A stretch of DNA of 64,000 nucleotides, taken from assembly GCA_030550585.1 (NCBI GenBank), contig JAUQPB010000001.1, positions 496,001-560,000 on the forward strand. The letters run 5' to 3'. A model generated the notes under the pieces. That model searched no databases and had not been told where the DNA came from. It saw only the letters and a program-made list of their open reading frames with translations. This document shows positions 1-10,100 of this stretch, one piece after another. The position numbers and the translations under genes are program-made. The DNA is from Thermoproteota archaeon. Its GTDB lineage: Archaea; Thermoproteota; Thermoprotei_A; Sulfolobales; Ignisphaeraceae. How positions within the stretch are numbered: the stretch's first letter is position 1; every line of letters starts with the position of its first letter.

Positions 1-360
1 TATAGCTAAGATAAAAACCTTCTTGTCTATCTGCTTGTTTATGGCCTCAATCTCGTCTAGGCTTCTAACACCATCTACTACAATTATGCAGCTGGAGTTG
101 CAGGCACGAGCTATTCTCTCTAAAGCAAGTTTTGCTATGGCATCTCTTCCGAATTTTCTTCTCAATTCATTCGCAACGCTAAGCACATTTTCCAATGTTG
201 GTTCTAATCCTCTTCGCATAACTTCATCTCTTACAACATCGCCTAGGGATATAACCGGCAAACCCAGTTCCCTAGCCACATTAGCTACAACACTTTTTCC
301 AGCACCTGGCAAACCAGCTAGCACTATAATAGTCTTGCATATGGGTCCACGATCCAACAT
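1..360 (-). CDS. UPF0200-type P-loop nucleotide kinase, C-terminally cut by window edge
   Basis: Reading the minus strand from ATG at 360 gives about 120 codons before the window ends, so the C-terminus is missing. The visible part starts with a hydrophobic strand and the P-loop GLPGAGKS, followed by VISLGDVVRDE and a GLEPT segment. That order is typical of the archaeal UPF0200 family, which is related to dephospho-CoA kinase and adenylate kinase. A small-molecule phosphotransferase role is likely, but the substrate is not defined for the family. An AAGGTG purine-rich site lies just upstream of the ATG. It is divergent from ahcY with a 214-base spacer. Confidence 0.75.
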   Translation of the reverse strand, partial: MLDRGPICKTIIVLAGLPGAGKSVVANVARELGLPVISLGDVVRDEVMRRGLEPTLENVLSVANELRRKFGRDAIAKLALERIARACNSSCIIVVDGVRSLDEIEAINKQIDKKVFILAI

Positions 361-520
361 GTTAACATCACCTTTTCCGCAAGCATCATTTGCTGTTTTT
401 ATGAATTAAGGCTCTGTAATCTATTTTTGATATGAATAATCTTGATCCGATATTTATATTTGTATAAAGATCTTCATTTGCAAATAGATTGTATTGTTTT
501 TTACTCATGGACACGTTTAA

Positions 521-528
521 TTTAAATA
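521..528 (+). promoter_or_regulatory. TATA box for ahcY
   Basis: TTTAAATA lies about 47 bases before the TTG start of ahcY, in the AT-rich spacer between two divergent genes. That places transcription initiation near 550, followed by a short leader carrying GGGGTG at 561-566. Confidence 0.5.
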
Positions 529-574
529 CCTAAGATGATAGACAAAACATTAGCTATATTGGGGTGTAAAAGCC

Positions 575-1819
575 TTGAGCTATAAAGTAAAGGATATGAG
601 TCTTGCTGAGAGGGGTAAAAAGCAGATTGAATGGGCCCGTATGCACATGCCTGTTTTAAGAATTATTGCAGATGAGTTTAGCAGAGAAAAGCCTTTAAAA
701 GGTATAAGAATTGCAGCTGTTTTGCATGTTACTAAGGAGACGGCTGTTCTAGTTGAGACATTGGTAGCTGGGGGTGCAGAGGTTTGGCTTGCTGCTAGCA
801 ATCCGCTCTCTACGCAAGACGATGTTGCAGCAGCGCTAGCTTCTGAGGGGGTTCATGTATATGCTTGGAGAGGTGAAACAGAGGAAGAATACTTCAATGC
901 AATAAAGACTATTGCTAGTGCAGAGCCGCAGATAGTCATTGATGACGGTGGAGATCTACATGCACATCTTCATAGCGCGGCCCAGGAAATTGCGAAGAAA
1001 GTGTTTGGAGGTACTGAAGAAACTACGACAGGGGTTCATAGGCTAAAGGCCATGGAGAGGCAGGGGATATTGAAGTACCCTGTTATAGCAGTTAACAATG
1101 CGCTAACAAAGTTCATGTTTGATAACAGGTATGGAACTGGTCAAAGTACAATAGATGGTATACTAAGAGCTACAAACATTCTCATAGCTGGTAAGATAGT
1201 TGTTGTTGCCGGCTATGGCTGGGTTGGAAGAGGTATTGCATGGAGGGCCAGAGGAATGGGGGCAAGGGTAATAGTAACAGAGGTCGATCCCATCAGGGCT
1301 CTAGAAGCTGTCATGGATGGGTTTGAGGTTATGAAAATGGATGAGGCAGCTGAAATAGGTGATGTATTTATAACGGCTACTGGAAACATAAATGTTATAA
1401 CGAAAGCTCATTTTGAAAAGATGAAGGATGGAGCGATACTGGCAAATGCAGGCCACTTTGATGTGGAGGTTAGTGTAAAGGACTTGGAGTCGATTGCTAT
1501 TTCAAAAAGAGAGATTAGGGATTGTGTAACAGAGTATGTGTTACCCAATGGGAAAAGGTTTTACCTTCTGGGGAGAGGGAGGCTCGTGAACCTAGTTTGC
1601 GCAGAGGGGCACTCAAGCGAGGTTATGGACATGAGCTTTGCGAACCAAGCATTGGCAGCTAGATACATAGTCGAGAATAGGGGGGTTTTAGAGAGGAAGG
1701 TCTATAACGTGCCACTAGAAATAGATAGGAGGGTAGCAGAGCTAAAGCTGAGATCCATGGGCATAGAAATAGATGTGTTAACAGATGAGCAGAGGAAATA
1801 TTTAGAAAGCTGGATATAG
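575..1819 (+). CDS. ahcY: Adenosylhomocysteinase (S-adenosyl-L-homocysteine hydrolase)
   Basis: Cytosolic NAD-dependent enzyme that splits S-adenosylhomocysteine into adenosine and homocysteine, removing the inhibitory product of methyltransferases. The 414-residue protein has the expected archaeal length. It shows DDGGD (123-127), EETTTGVHR (148-156), a VNN segment and K/D residues near 173-183, and the Rossmann NAD-binding loop GYGWVGRG (213-220). The C-terminus carries the conserved NLVCAEGH segment. Start is TTG at 575, supported by GGGGTG eight bases upstream; no ATG gives a complete N-terminus. It has its own TATA box and is monocistronic, convergent with the DUF99 gene downstream (8-base gap). 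Confidence 0.95.
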   Translation: MSYKVKDMSLAERGKKQIEWARMHMPVLRIIADEFSREKPLKGIRIAAVLHVTKETAVLVETLVAGGAEVWLAASNPLSTQDDVAAALASEGVHVYAWRGETEEEYFNAIKTIASAEPQIVIDDGGDLHAHLHSAAQEIAKKVFGGTEETTTGVHRLKAMERQGILKYPVIAVNNALTKFMFDNRYGTGQSTIDGILRATNILIAGKIVVVAGYGWVGRGIAWRARGMGARVIVTEVDPIRALEAVMDGFEVMKMDEAAEIGDVFITATGNINVITKAHFEKMKDGAILANAGHFDVEVSVKDLESIAISKREIRDCVTEYVLPNGKRFYLLGRGRLVNLVCAEGHSSEVMDMSFANQALAARYIVENRGVLERKVYNVPLEIDRRVAELKLRSMGIEIDVLTDEQRKYLESWI

Positions 1820-1827
1820 TCTTAGAA

Positions 1828-2433
1828 TTATCGATTGAATTCCTTGAAATATAATCTGCCAAGCAGTGATGCGATCCTGTCTGCTACATGAAGAGGGTAT
1901 GGATAGAAATAGTATCTGCACAGTTTTTCAAGAATGGTCTCCACAAACTTCATTGGTAAGCCGATGGAGTGGTATCTCAAGTTTGTTTCCCCAATCTTTA
2001 CGACATTGGAGTGTGAATAGATATTCTCTATGATCGAAAATCTATATGTATAATCGGTAAAATGTTTCTTCAAGGCAAAACGAACTCTCTCTAGGTCAAG
2101 TGCATGTCTAAACATGGTTACCACTGGAATAGAATATATATTGTAAATTCTAAGTGGGTCGATGATATTGAACCCTGCATATGTTACACCATCCAGAAAT
2201 ATTGCATCGATCTCATATTTAGAGGTAGCATCTTCAACTATTTCTATGGCTTTTCGAGTTCCGTCTAGCGAATCTATCGTTATATAGTTTAGAAAGACAT
2301 CAACTATTTTATGATTGCATGTTACAGCACCAACTAGAAGTGTTTTTCTTTTTGGCTCTAACCTCTTATAGAGAACGTTGAAATACCCATCATCTATTCC
2401 CAGAAAGCAGTTGTGATACATATGGATCTTCAC
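1828..2433 (-). CDS. DUF99 (UPF0215) family protein, endonuclease V-like fold
   Basis: A 201-residue protein with an N-terminal GIDDGYF motif and a later [15 protein letters not shown] block, both characteristic of the archaeal DUF99 family. The fold is thought to resemble endonuclease V, so a role in repair of damaged DNA is plausible but is inference here. The first possible start is GTG at 2433; ATG at 2421 lies four codons downstream with GTGAAG before it, and I cannot decide between them. The gene overlaps the 3' end of orc1/cdc6 by 32-44 bases on the same strand, so translation is probably coupled. The pairing with a replication initiator fits a genome-maintenance role. Confidence 0.75.
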   Translation of the reverse strand: MKIHMYHNCFLGIDDGYFNVLYKRLEPKRKTLLVGAVTCNHKIVDVFLNYITIDSLDGTRKAIEIVEDATSKYEIDAIFLDGVTYAGFNIIDPLRIYNIYSIPVVTMFRHALDLERVRFALKKHFTDYTYRFSIIENIYSHSNVVKIGETNLRYHSIGLPMKFVETILEKLCRYYFYPYPLHVADRIASLLGRLYFKEFNR

Positions 2434-3610
2434 TAAGCGCTTTTATTACAACATCTTCTGGGACTGCTAGGGATATAACCCTTGTTTTGCCATATCTCCC
2501 CCGGCTTATGACCCTAGCTGTTATTATGCCTGTCATATCTAGCTCACTTAGAATATCGCTAACCCTTCTCTGTGTAACGCTTTCAATCCCTATTTTTGTG
2601 CACAAGGACTTGTAATGGACGTACACCTCCCCCGTTGTCGTTTTTCCATTGCCAGCCTTCGTAAGGTTTAGAATTGCTAGCAAAACAAGCTTGCTATGCA
2701 AAGGCATAGTCGATATGACCTCGCCCGCTCTATCAACCTCTATTTCTCTTAGAGCTTTATACACATGTTCTGTCAAAACCTTCTCGCTCCCTTCTCTCTC
2801 AGCTATCTCTCCAGCAACTCTCAGTAGATCTAGTGCTCTTCTGGCATCTCCATGTTCTCTAGCAGCTAGTGCTGCACAGAGGCTAATAACAGGTTTGTCT
2901 ATAGCACCTTGTTTAAACGCTATTTTCGCACGTCTAGTGAGTATATCCTCCAACTGTACCGCATTGTAAGGTGGGAATACAAGCTCCACTTCGCCTAGGC
3001 TGCTTCTAACCCTTGGATCAATATCTTCAACAAGCTTCAAATCGTTTGTTATTCCAATTATGGCTATCTTCGAGTTGGCCAGTTCATCACTGCTTCTGGT
3101 TAATCTATATAGTATCTCATCACCACTTCTCTTTATCAAGAAATCAATTTCGTCGAGAACAGCGATCATTATAGATGACCTAGAATCCAAAACCTTTAGA
3201 AATCTTCTATATGCTTCTGCAGTAGATATTCCAGTAAATGGCAACTTCAATCCTATACATTCGGCAAGCTTGACCACAACCCTATATGTTGTATCATCTT
3301 GTCTAGTATTGACATAGCATGGAATGATGTCTACGCCAAGCTCGACGGACTTTCCATACAGTCTCTTCAAAACATATTTAGTCACAGCAGTTTTACCTGT
3401 GCCAGTCAACCCATAGATAAACACATTGCTAGGCTTAGAACCCCTTAGTGCCGGTGCAAGTATCGAACCCAGTTTAGCTATTTGCTCCTCTCTATGAGGA
3501 AGCTCATCAGGTATATACTCTGGTCTCAGAACATCTCTATTAACAAATACACTAGATCTAAGCGTATTCACAAAAATCTTGTCAAGCAAATCATTCACAG
3601 CTTCACTCAT
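2390..3610 (-). CDS. cdc6: Orc1/Cdc6 family replication initiator AAA+ ATPase
   Basis: Origin-recognition ATPase of about 406 residues. It has an N-terminal leader, Walker A GLTGTGKT (near residues 67-74 from the chosen start), Walker B AVLDEID, a sensor-1 region with ITND, and a C-terminal winged-helix domain with [14 protein letters not shown] chose ATG at 3610; a TTG three codons upstream (3619) is the alternative and adds only three residues. The upstream spacer (3611-3734) is AT-rich but holds no sequence I recognise as an origin recognition box, so an origin next to this gene is not shown. The DUF99 gene follows with overlap. Confidence 0.93.
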   Translation of the reverse strand: MSEAVNDLLDKIFVNTLRSSVFVNRDVLRPEYIPDELPHREEQIAKLGSILAPALRGSKPSNVFIYGLTGTGKTAVTKYVLKRLYGKSVELGVDIIPCYVNTRQDDTTYRVVVKLAECIGLKLPFTGISTAEAYRRFLKVLDSRSSIMIAVLDEIDFLIKRSGDEILYRLTRSSDELANSKIAIIGITNDLKLVEDIDPRVRSSLGEVELVFPPYNAVQLEDILTRRAKIAFKQGAIDKPVISLCAALAAREHGDARRALDLLRVAGEIAEREGSEKVLTEHVYKALREIEVDRAGEVISTMPLHSKLVLLAILNLTKAGNGKTTTGEVYVHYKSLCTKIGIESVTQRRVSDILSELDMTGIITARVISRGRYGKTRVISLAVPEDVVIKALSEDPYVSQLLSGNR

Positions 3611-3685
3611 AACCCTCAATCACACTACACAAGCTTCACATAATAAAAAATAAATAATCTGTTAATATAATTAAATAGTTGAAAA

Positions 3686-3700
3686 CAGCTTTTTAAGCTG
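3686..3700 (+). promoter_or_regulatory. TATA box inside an inverted repeat, upstream of tRNA-Ala
   Basis: CAGCTT-TTT-AAGCTG is a perfect 6-base inverted repeat with a 3-base centre. It contains TTTTTAAG about 40 bases before the tRNA. The position fits a TBP site for tRNA-Ala; the symmetry may let it also serve the divergent orc1/cdc6 gene. Confidence 0.45.
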
Positions 3701-3734
3701 AGTCATACAAATATCTGTGTTGATTAAATAGGTT

Positions 3735-3810
3735 GGGCCGGTAGCTCAGCTGGAAGAGCGCTCGGTTCGCACCCGAGAGGTCCCGGGTTCGAATCCCGGC
3801 CGGTCCACCA
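3735..3810 (+). tRNA. tRNA-Ala (CGC)
   Basis: A complete cloverleaf can be drawn: acceptor GGGCCGG pairs with CCGGTCC, the anticodon loop is TTCGCAC giving anticodon CGC, and the T arm is CGGG-TTCGAAT-CCCG. Discriminator is A and CCA (3808-3810) is encoded. No intron is present. Confidence 0.95.
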
Positions 3811-3975
3811 AAACAATTCTTATCTTAGATTTTTGTAGCAGAGCTGGTTGCATTAAAACATGCTGAATAACTTTATTAGATCTTACATAGGGTAAAACTT
3901 TAGTCATAGAAATCTAAAAAGGAGTTTACAAAAAGTTGTTGATCTATAAAAAAGGATCTTGTTTTTATTATATCT

Positions 3976-6117
3976 TTATAAACCGAATAGTATTAGCGGT
4001 ATTATTACCGATGATGATACCGCCATCACTTTGATCATAATGTTTATTGCTGGTCCAGCAGCATCCTTTAATGGGTCTCCAACAGTATCTCCAACAACTG
4101 CTGCCTTATGCGTCTCCGTCCCCTTTCCTCCAAAGTTCCCTGCTTCTATGAATTTCTTTGCGTTGTCCCAAGTGTTTCCAACGTTTCCTTGGAATAGGCC
4201 GAGTAGTAGTCCAGAACCTATAGAACCGGTTAGCAACCCTCCGAGTATTGCCGCACCCTTCCATACATCACCGCTTGCAGGTCCTACTAAGGCTATGATT
4301 ATCGGCATTATTATTGCTAATAATCCTGGTGCTATCAACCTTCTCAAAGCATAGAATGTTACTATCTGTACCGCTCTTTCATAGTCTGGTCTCTCTTTCC
4401 ATTCTAGGATACCTGGCTTCTCCCTAAACTGTCTTCTAATCTCATCAACGAGCCTTCCAGCAGCTGCTGTAACAGCTTGTATAACCATTGCAACGAATAG
4501 AGCTACTGCTACGACACCTATTATTATCCCTCCTATGAAGTAGGCTCCATATTCTGGGTGCCCAGCATTAAATATGGTTTGCATGACCTTGTCTACTCCA
4601 AGATTACTTCTACTCGATAGTACGCTTGCAAAGCTGAAGAGCAATGCTAGTGCTGTTAGAGCTGCAGAGCCTATTGCATATCCCTTCGATATAGATTTCA
4701 TGGTGTTTCCAGCAGAGTCAAGCATGTCTGCAAGCGACCTTACATCTTCTTCATAGCCTGCTTGCTCAGCTAAGCCTGCTGTATTGTCGACTATTGGGCC
4801 GTAGGCATCAGCCGCGACAACTATTGGGGCTGTGGCAAGCATTCCCGTACCTGCTAGCGCAGCTGAGTATATTCCTGCCAACAGCTTTTCTGATGTGCTT
4901 AGCGTAGAGCCTATGGCATATGACCCTATGGCTGCCAACGCTATTGCGACGCTAGGTATGAATGTGCTGTAGAACCCCATGGATAGGCCACTTAGAATTG
5001 TTAGCGCTGGTCCGAACTGCGAGTTTTGGGCAACTATTTTGACTGGTCTGTACATTGGTGAGGTGAAGTAGTCTGAGGTGAATCCAACTATAGCACCAGC
5101 GATTAGCCCTAGCACCCCCACTATGAATGCTGGTGAAATAGATGGTGCTAAAGCATAGGTGATTATACCGTTTATCACAGCTGCGCCAATTATAGATAGA
5201 ATAGATGTTGTTGTCAATGTTCTTCCAGGTTGTTTGAATGGTGATATTGAGACGAATTGTGCTATCGCTATTGATGCTAGAAGAGCCGTAGCACTAAACA
5301 GAACTGGGTACGCCACTAAATCAAGGTTTCCAAGCACAGCAGCTATAGCCATTGGCGCTATCATGCCCTCTACATATGATTCGAATAGGTCTGCACCCAT
5401 TCCAGCACAGTCACCAACATTATCACCAACATTATCTGCAATAACACCTGGGTTCCTAGGATCATCTTCTGGTATCCCAACCTCAACCTTGCCAACAAGG
5501 TCTGCACCAACATCAGCAGCCTTTGTGTATATACCTCCGCCAACTCTAGCAAAGAGCGCAGCTGTGCTAGCACCAAAGGCATATCCTAGCAATATCTGTG
5601 TAACGTTTACAGGATCTGAAAACCCATTCAATGCTATGAAAAGCCCTGCTGTACCCAAAAGACCTATTCCACCAACTAGAAAACCTGTCACAGACCCGCC
5701 TCTAAATGCCAATGCTAGTGCATCTTTTAGACCCCTCCTAATAAGCATATTTAAAACTCTGATATTGCTGAGAACACCCATGAGCATACCGACAATGCTA
5801 ACCGTAGCAGAGCTCAGCCCTCCAAGGAAATACGCTACACCGGTCCATAGCACCAGACTACTGCCGGTAACCACTCCTATAACTATCAAAATTACTGACA
5901 CTATTGAAATTATGGAGAGTATTACAGTGTACTGAGCCTTTATATAGGCAATAGAAGCACTCTTTATATAGCCGTGTATCTGGGCAGCTCTTTTGCTTTT
6001 TTCATCGTCCTCCAAAATTTTAAGCCTTGTTATGTACACTATCAAACCGATGACATATAAAACACCTATTACTCCTGATATCAATCCAAGCCACATGCTC
6101 GTCTCAACTAGTGTCAT
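3976..6117 (-). CDS. hppA: Membrane-bound proton-pumping pyrophosphatase
   Basis: Integral membrane enzyme of 713 residues that couples pyrophosphate hydrolysis to cation export, recovering energy from biosynthesis. Many transmembrane segments alternate with the conserved cytosolic loops: GADLVGKVEVGIPEDDPRNP (positions 204-223) followed by IADNVGDNVGDCAGMGADLFESY, and a C-terminal GDTVGDPLKDAAGPA block. At 470-474 the sequence is GNTMK, with lysine (K474) at the position that separates K+-independent from K+-dependent enzymes, so a K+-independent H+ pump is predicted. The start ATG at 6117 has GGGGGT eight bases upstream. Single-gene unit; no partner genes adjacent. Confidence 0.95.
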   Translation of the reverse strand: MTLVETSMWLGLISGVIGVLYVIGLIVYITRLKILEDDEKSKRAAQIHGYIKSASIAYIKAQYTVILSIISIVSVILIVIGVVTGSSLVLWTGVAYFLGGLSSATVSIVGMLMGVLSNIRVLNMLIRRGLKDALALAFRGGSVTGFLVGGIGLLGTAGLFIALNGFSDPVNVTQILLGYAFGASTAALFARVGGGIYTKAADVGADLVGKVEVGIPEDDPRNPGVIADNVGDNVGDCAGMGADLFESYVEGMIAPMAIAAVLGNLDLVAYPVLFSATALLASIAIAQFVSISPFKQPGRTLTTTSILSIIGAAVINGIITYALAPSISPAFIVGVLGLIAGAIVGFTSDYFTSPMYRPVKIVAQNSQFGPALTILSGLSMGFYSTFIPSVAIALAAIGSYAIGSTLSTSEKLLAGIYSAALAGTGMLATAPIVVAADAYGPIVDNTAGLAEQAGYEEDVRSLADMLDSAGNTMKSISKGYAIGSAALTALALLFSFASVLSSRSNLGVDKVMQTIFNAGHPEYGAYFIGGIIIGVVAVALFVAMVIQAVTAAAGRLVDEIRRQFREKPGILEWKERPDYERAVQIVTFYALRRLIAPGLLAIIMPIIIALVGPASGDVWKGAAILGGLLTGSIGSGLLLGLFQGNVGNTWDNAKKFIEAGNFGGKGTETHKAAVVGDTVGDPLKDAAGPAINIMIKVMAVSSSVIIPLILFGL

Positions 6118-6629
6118 TACTCGCTACCCCCAAGCTTCATTAATTTGAGATTTGGTTAAGATTTTTCAATATTAAAACCTTGTCTATATACAAGTATACA
6201 CTATAATATAAAACATACCAATGTTACAAACTTTCATCATTTTGTAGCAATCCAGCTCCAATACAATAAAACGACAAACTTTGATGTAATAGGCCATAGA
6301 CTCAAGATTTGTTAATGTAGCATCTTCTATAGCAATGAAAGCGCAAATGTTTGACATGGATGCTAATGATAGAATGGTGAAGGGATGTATTAGCAAGTTC
6401 CTTGTATATCTAGGTGCTACAGTCCTTTGCCATGCTGTTAAAGTGTAGTGTGTTCTCACAAGATTCTTGTAATCTTCTACCGGGAGGGCTCTTCAACATT
6501 TCTTCTACATCTATCCAAGAGCATATTCATTACTGATGTTTGTTGAAAACGTGGAAAATAGTAGTCGTAGAAGCGCATTTTATATGGACGCAAAGAGAAC
6601 GGTGCAGATGGTGTGTATATGTGTGGTTG
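6118..6629. other. Gene-poor intergenic stretch of about 510 bases
   Basis: Between hppA and tRNA-Lys there is no gene I can support. The plus strand has a short protein-like reading from ATG 6335 to a stop at 6446-6448 (37 codons, open upstream for about 14 more codons), preceded in another frame by a further open run. This could be a gene remnant. A 91-codon minus-strand ORF (6184-6459) lies opposite and looks like a shadow. Confidence 0.5.
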
Positions 6630-6706
6630 TGGCGGGCCCGCCGGGATTTGAACCCGGGACCTACGGGTTAAAAGCCCGCCGCTCTACCTAGCTGAGCTAC
6701 GGGCCC
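6630..6706 (-). tRNA. tRNA-Lys (TTT)
   Basis: On the minus strand the acceptor GGGCCCG (6706-6700) pairs perfectly with CGGGCCC. The anticodon loop CTTTTAA gives anticodon TTT. The T arm is CCGGG-TTCAAAT-CCCGG, discriminator G, and CCA is encoded at 6632-6630. No intron. Confidence 0.95.
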
Positions 6707-6779
6707 TTTCGAATCTTCGAGAGCTATTCTATGTGGTGCTGTGTTTAAAAGGTTTATATGCTTCTTTTCCAGAGTTGAG

Positions 6780-6787
6780 CTTATAAG
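6780..6787 (+). promoter_or_regulatory. TATA box for the rpoH-rpoB transcription unit
   Basis: CTTATAAG sits 61 bases before the chosen rpoH start and is the only good TATA match between tRNA-Lys and rpoH on this strand. It would drive the long RNA polymerase operon. Confidence 0.45.
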
Positions 6788-6847
6788 CAGTATTTTGAAG
6801 TAATCTATCTCACACTCTATGTTTTTATGCTGTTTTTGGTGTGGTTA

Positions 6848-7108
6848 ATGCCTGGAAAAAGATCTTTACAGGATTTGAGCAAGGTTTTGGAGCATGAGCT
6901 TGTGCCAAAGCATGAGGTTTTAAGTGTTGAAGAAGGTTTAGAGATACTGCGAAGATATGGTATTAAACCGGAGCAATTGCCTTGGCTTCGAGCAAGCGAT
7001 CCTGTAGCAAGAGCTATTGGTGCTAAGCCTGGGGATATAGTAAGGATATATAGGAGGAGTCCAACAGCAGGCGAAATAGTTGTCTATAGATATGTTGTTC
7101 CTGGGTAG
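6848..7108 (+). CDS. rpoH: DNA-directed RNA polymerase subunit H (Rpo5)
   Basis: Small RNA polymerase subunit homologous to the C-terminal part of eukaryotic RPB5. The chosen start ATG 6848 gives 86 residues, the usual archaeal size, and has GGTG about six bases upstream; an in-frame upstream start at 6827 adds seven unlikely hydrophobic residues. It shows the family core: [31 protein letters not shown] and the [16 protein letters not shown] end. First gene of the polymerase operon, six bases ahead of rpoB. Confidence 0.95.
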   Translation: MPGKRSLQDLSKVLEHELVPKHEVLSVEEGLEILRRYGIKPEQLPWLRASDPVARAIGAKPGDIVRIYRRSPTAGEIVVYRYVVPG

Positions 7109-7114
7109 ATCCAT

Positions 7115-10100
7115 ATGAGCAGCATATCCATACTAGATAAGGGCGATGTCCATGCTTCGCTAGGTCCAATACCGCAGCCGCATCCACAATCAAAAATTCT
7201 TTCACCAGATGACAGATGGGCTATAATAGAGGCTTTTATAAAGGAGAAGGGTATTACAAAGCATCATATAGAATCCTATAACACGTTTTTAGAGAGAACA
7301 TTAAGAGAAATAATAATGGAGGAGCCGATCATAGAAACTTCAATTCCCGGCTATAAACTCGTTATAAAAGACTTTAGACTAGGTGAGCCACAGGTAAGAG
7401 AAGTTGATGGGAGTATAAATAGAAACATAACGCCTATGGAATGCAGACACAGAGATCTAACATATGCTATACCAATATACCTAACAATAGTTCCTATAGA
7501 AAACAATGTTGCTGGAGCACCTGTTGAAGTTATGATAGGAGAAATACCCCTCATGGTCAAGTCGAGTAGGGATCCGATAACGAAGCTTAGTGAGGAGGAT
7601 CTTATTAAGATAGGTGAGGATCCAAGAGATCCTGGAGGATATTTCATAATAGATGGTACAGAAAGGATAATTGTTGCTCAGGAAGATCTAGCGCCAAACA
7701 GGGTTATAGTCGACTATGGTCAAGAGGGTCTAAATATTACCCATACAGCAAAGGTGATATCATCTACAACAGGTTTTAGAGTGCCTGTGATTCTTGACAG
7801 GCATAAGGATGGCACTTTACACATCTCATTTCCAGCAGTTCCAGGTAAAATACCGTTTGTTGTTATGATGCGAGCACTTGGAATGGAGACTGACAGAGAC
7901 ATTGCATTGGCTGTATCTCCCGACCCAGATATACAGAAGGAGCTATTTGCATCTTTTGTTCAAGCAAGTGATATTGCAACAGTCGATGATGCTTTAGACT
8001 ACATAGGTTCTAGGGTTGCAATAGGACAGGTAAGAGAGAGTAGAATTGAAAGAGCTAAGTATATACTTGATCACTATTTCCTCCCCCACCTGGGGACCAG
8101 ACCCGAGGATAGGGTAAAGAAAGCTCTCTTCCTAGGGCAAATGGCATGCAAATTAATAGAGTTTGTCTTGGGGAGAAGACCTGCCGATGACAAAGATCAT
8201 TATGCCAACAAGAGGATAAGGCTTGCTGGGGATATGCTAGCACTTCTGTTTAGAGTTGCTTTCAAAGCATTTCTAAGAGATCTGAGATACCAGGTTGAGA
8301 GAGCGAAGGTTAAGGAGAGAAGGGTGAACATAGGGCTATATGTTAGAAGCGACATTATTACAGAGAGAATTAGGCATGCTATGGCAACTGGCACATGGAT
8401 TGGTGGAAGAACAGGCGTAAGCCAGATAATAGACAGAACAAACTGGCTGTCATCGCTAAGCCATATGAGAAGAGTTATCTCGCCATTAAGTAGAAGCCAA
8501 CCCCATTTCGAGGCTAGAGATCTACATGGCACACAGTTTGGAAGGCTATGCCCATTCGAAACGCCTGAAGGGCCTAACTGCGGGCTTGTCAAAAACCTTG
8601 CACTAATGGTTACAATATCTGTTGGTGTACCTGAAGAGGAGGTGCTAAATGCCTTATATTCGCTAGGACTGATGCCACTTATAGAGGTTTTCAACAAGCT
8701 TAGAAACAATGAGCTAGACTATGAGACTGTGTCTAAGTGGAGTAAGGTTTATTTAAATGGAACATTAGTAGGTTATGTTGCTGATGGAGAAACATTTGTC
8801 AAGACTATCAGGGATCTGAGAAGAGCTGGGAAAATAAGTTATGAGGTTAATGTAGCTCACTACAAGACTCAATACATAAATGAGGTTTACATCAACTGTG
8901 ATTCTGGCAGAATGCTCAGACCGCTTCTCATAGTTGAGAATGGAAGATTAAAGATATCAAAAGAACATATAGAAAGGATTAGAAATGGAGAGCCTTTCGA
9001 AATTCTGTTGAAAGAGGGAGTTGTCGAGCTATTGGATCCAGAAGAAGAGGAGAATGCGCTAATAGCGGTTAACCCAGAGGATATAACCGAGGAGACAACA
9101 CATGTTGAGATATGGCCTCCTGCTATAATGGGTGTCTCAGCATCTACAATACCATATGCTGAGCATAACCAGTCCCCTAGAAACGCATACCAATCAGCTA
9201 TGGCTAAACAGGCCCTAGGTTTCTATATGGCTAACTTCCTGCTCAGGGTTGATACAAGATCACATATATTGCACTATCCACAAGTGCCACTCGTCCAAAC
9301 AAGAGCTCTCTCAATAATAGGATACAACGATAGGCCCTCTGGTCAAAACATGGTTGTAGCTGTAATGAGCTATACCGGTTACAATATGGAAGATGCAATA
9401 ATAATGAATAAATCGTCTGTAGATAGAGGGCTTGCAAGGTCGAACTTCTTCAGACTGTATTCAACCGAGGAACTCAAGTATCCGGGCGGTCAAGAGGATA
9501 GGATTGAAATTCCAGATACAAAGGTTATAGGTTATCGGGGCAAGGAGGCATACACAAAACTTGAAGAGGATGGAATGGCAAAGGTCGAGGCAATGGTTAG
9601 AGGAGGCGAGGCTGTTATAGGAAAGACAAGCCCACCAAGATTTGTAGAAGAGTTTAGAGGTTATGGAATTCTAGCACAGAGAAGAAAAGATTCTTCTGTA
9701 ACTGTTAGACATGGTGAGGTTGGGTGGGTTGACGCAGTATTCATATCGACATCTGCTGAGGGCCACAGAATAGTGAAGGTGAAGGTAAGGGACCTTAGAA
9801 TACCTGAGATAGGGGATAAGTTTGCTTCGAGACATGGACAGAAGGGTGTAATAGGAGCTCTAATACCACAATACGACATGCCATTTACAGCAGATGGGAT
9901 AACACCAGATATAATAATCAATCCACATGCGCTACCATCTAGAATGACCTTGGGTCAGCTTATGGAGAGTATAGCTGGTAAAGTAGCTGCACTAAGAGGT
10001 AGGTTTGTCGATGGCACACCATTTTATGAGGAGAGCATAGAGGATTTGAAGAAGCAGTTGTTCGTGTTTGGATATCCAATGGATGGGACAGAGCCTATGT

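Noticed and set aside
3611-3734. Candidate replication origin beside orc1/cdc6
   Set aside because: The spacer is AT-rich but has no origin recognition box-like repeats; the only symmetry found is the CAGCTT/AAGCTG element that fits a promoter.
5400-5450. Short direct repeat in hppA (ACCAACATTATC twice)
   Set aside because: It encodes the conserved DNVGDNVGD motif of the enzyme and is not an independent repeat.
5159-5935. A 258-codon open frame antisense to hppA
   Set aside because: It mirrors the repeated small-residue codons of the pyrophosphatase and has low-complexity Ser/Thr/Pro/Ala content; it is a shadow of hppA.
6184-6459. A 91-codon minus-strand open frame in the hppA to tRNA-Lys gap
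   Set aside because: Composition is irregular, no translation signal precedes it, and the opposite strand looks more protein-like in part of the region.
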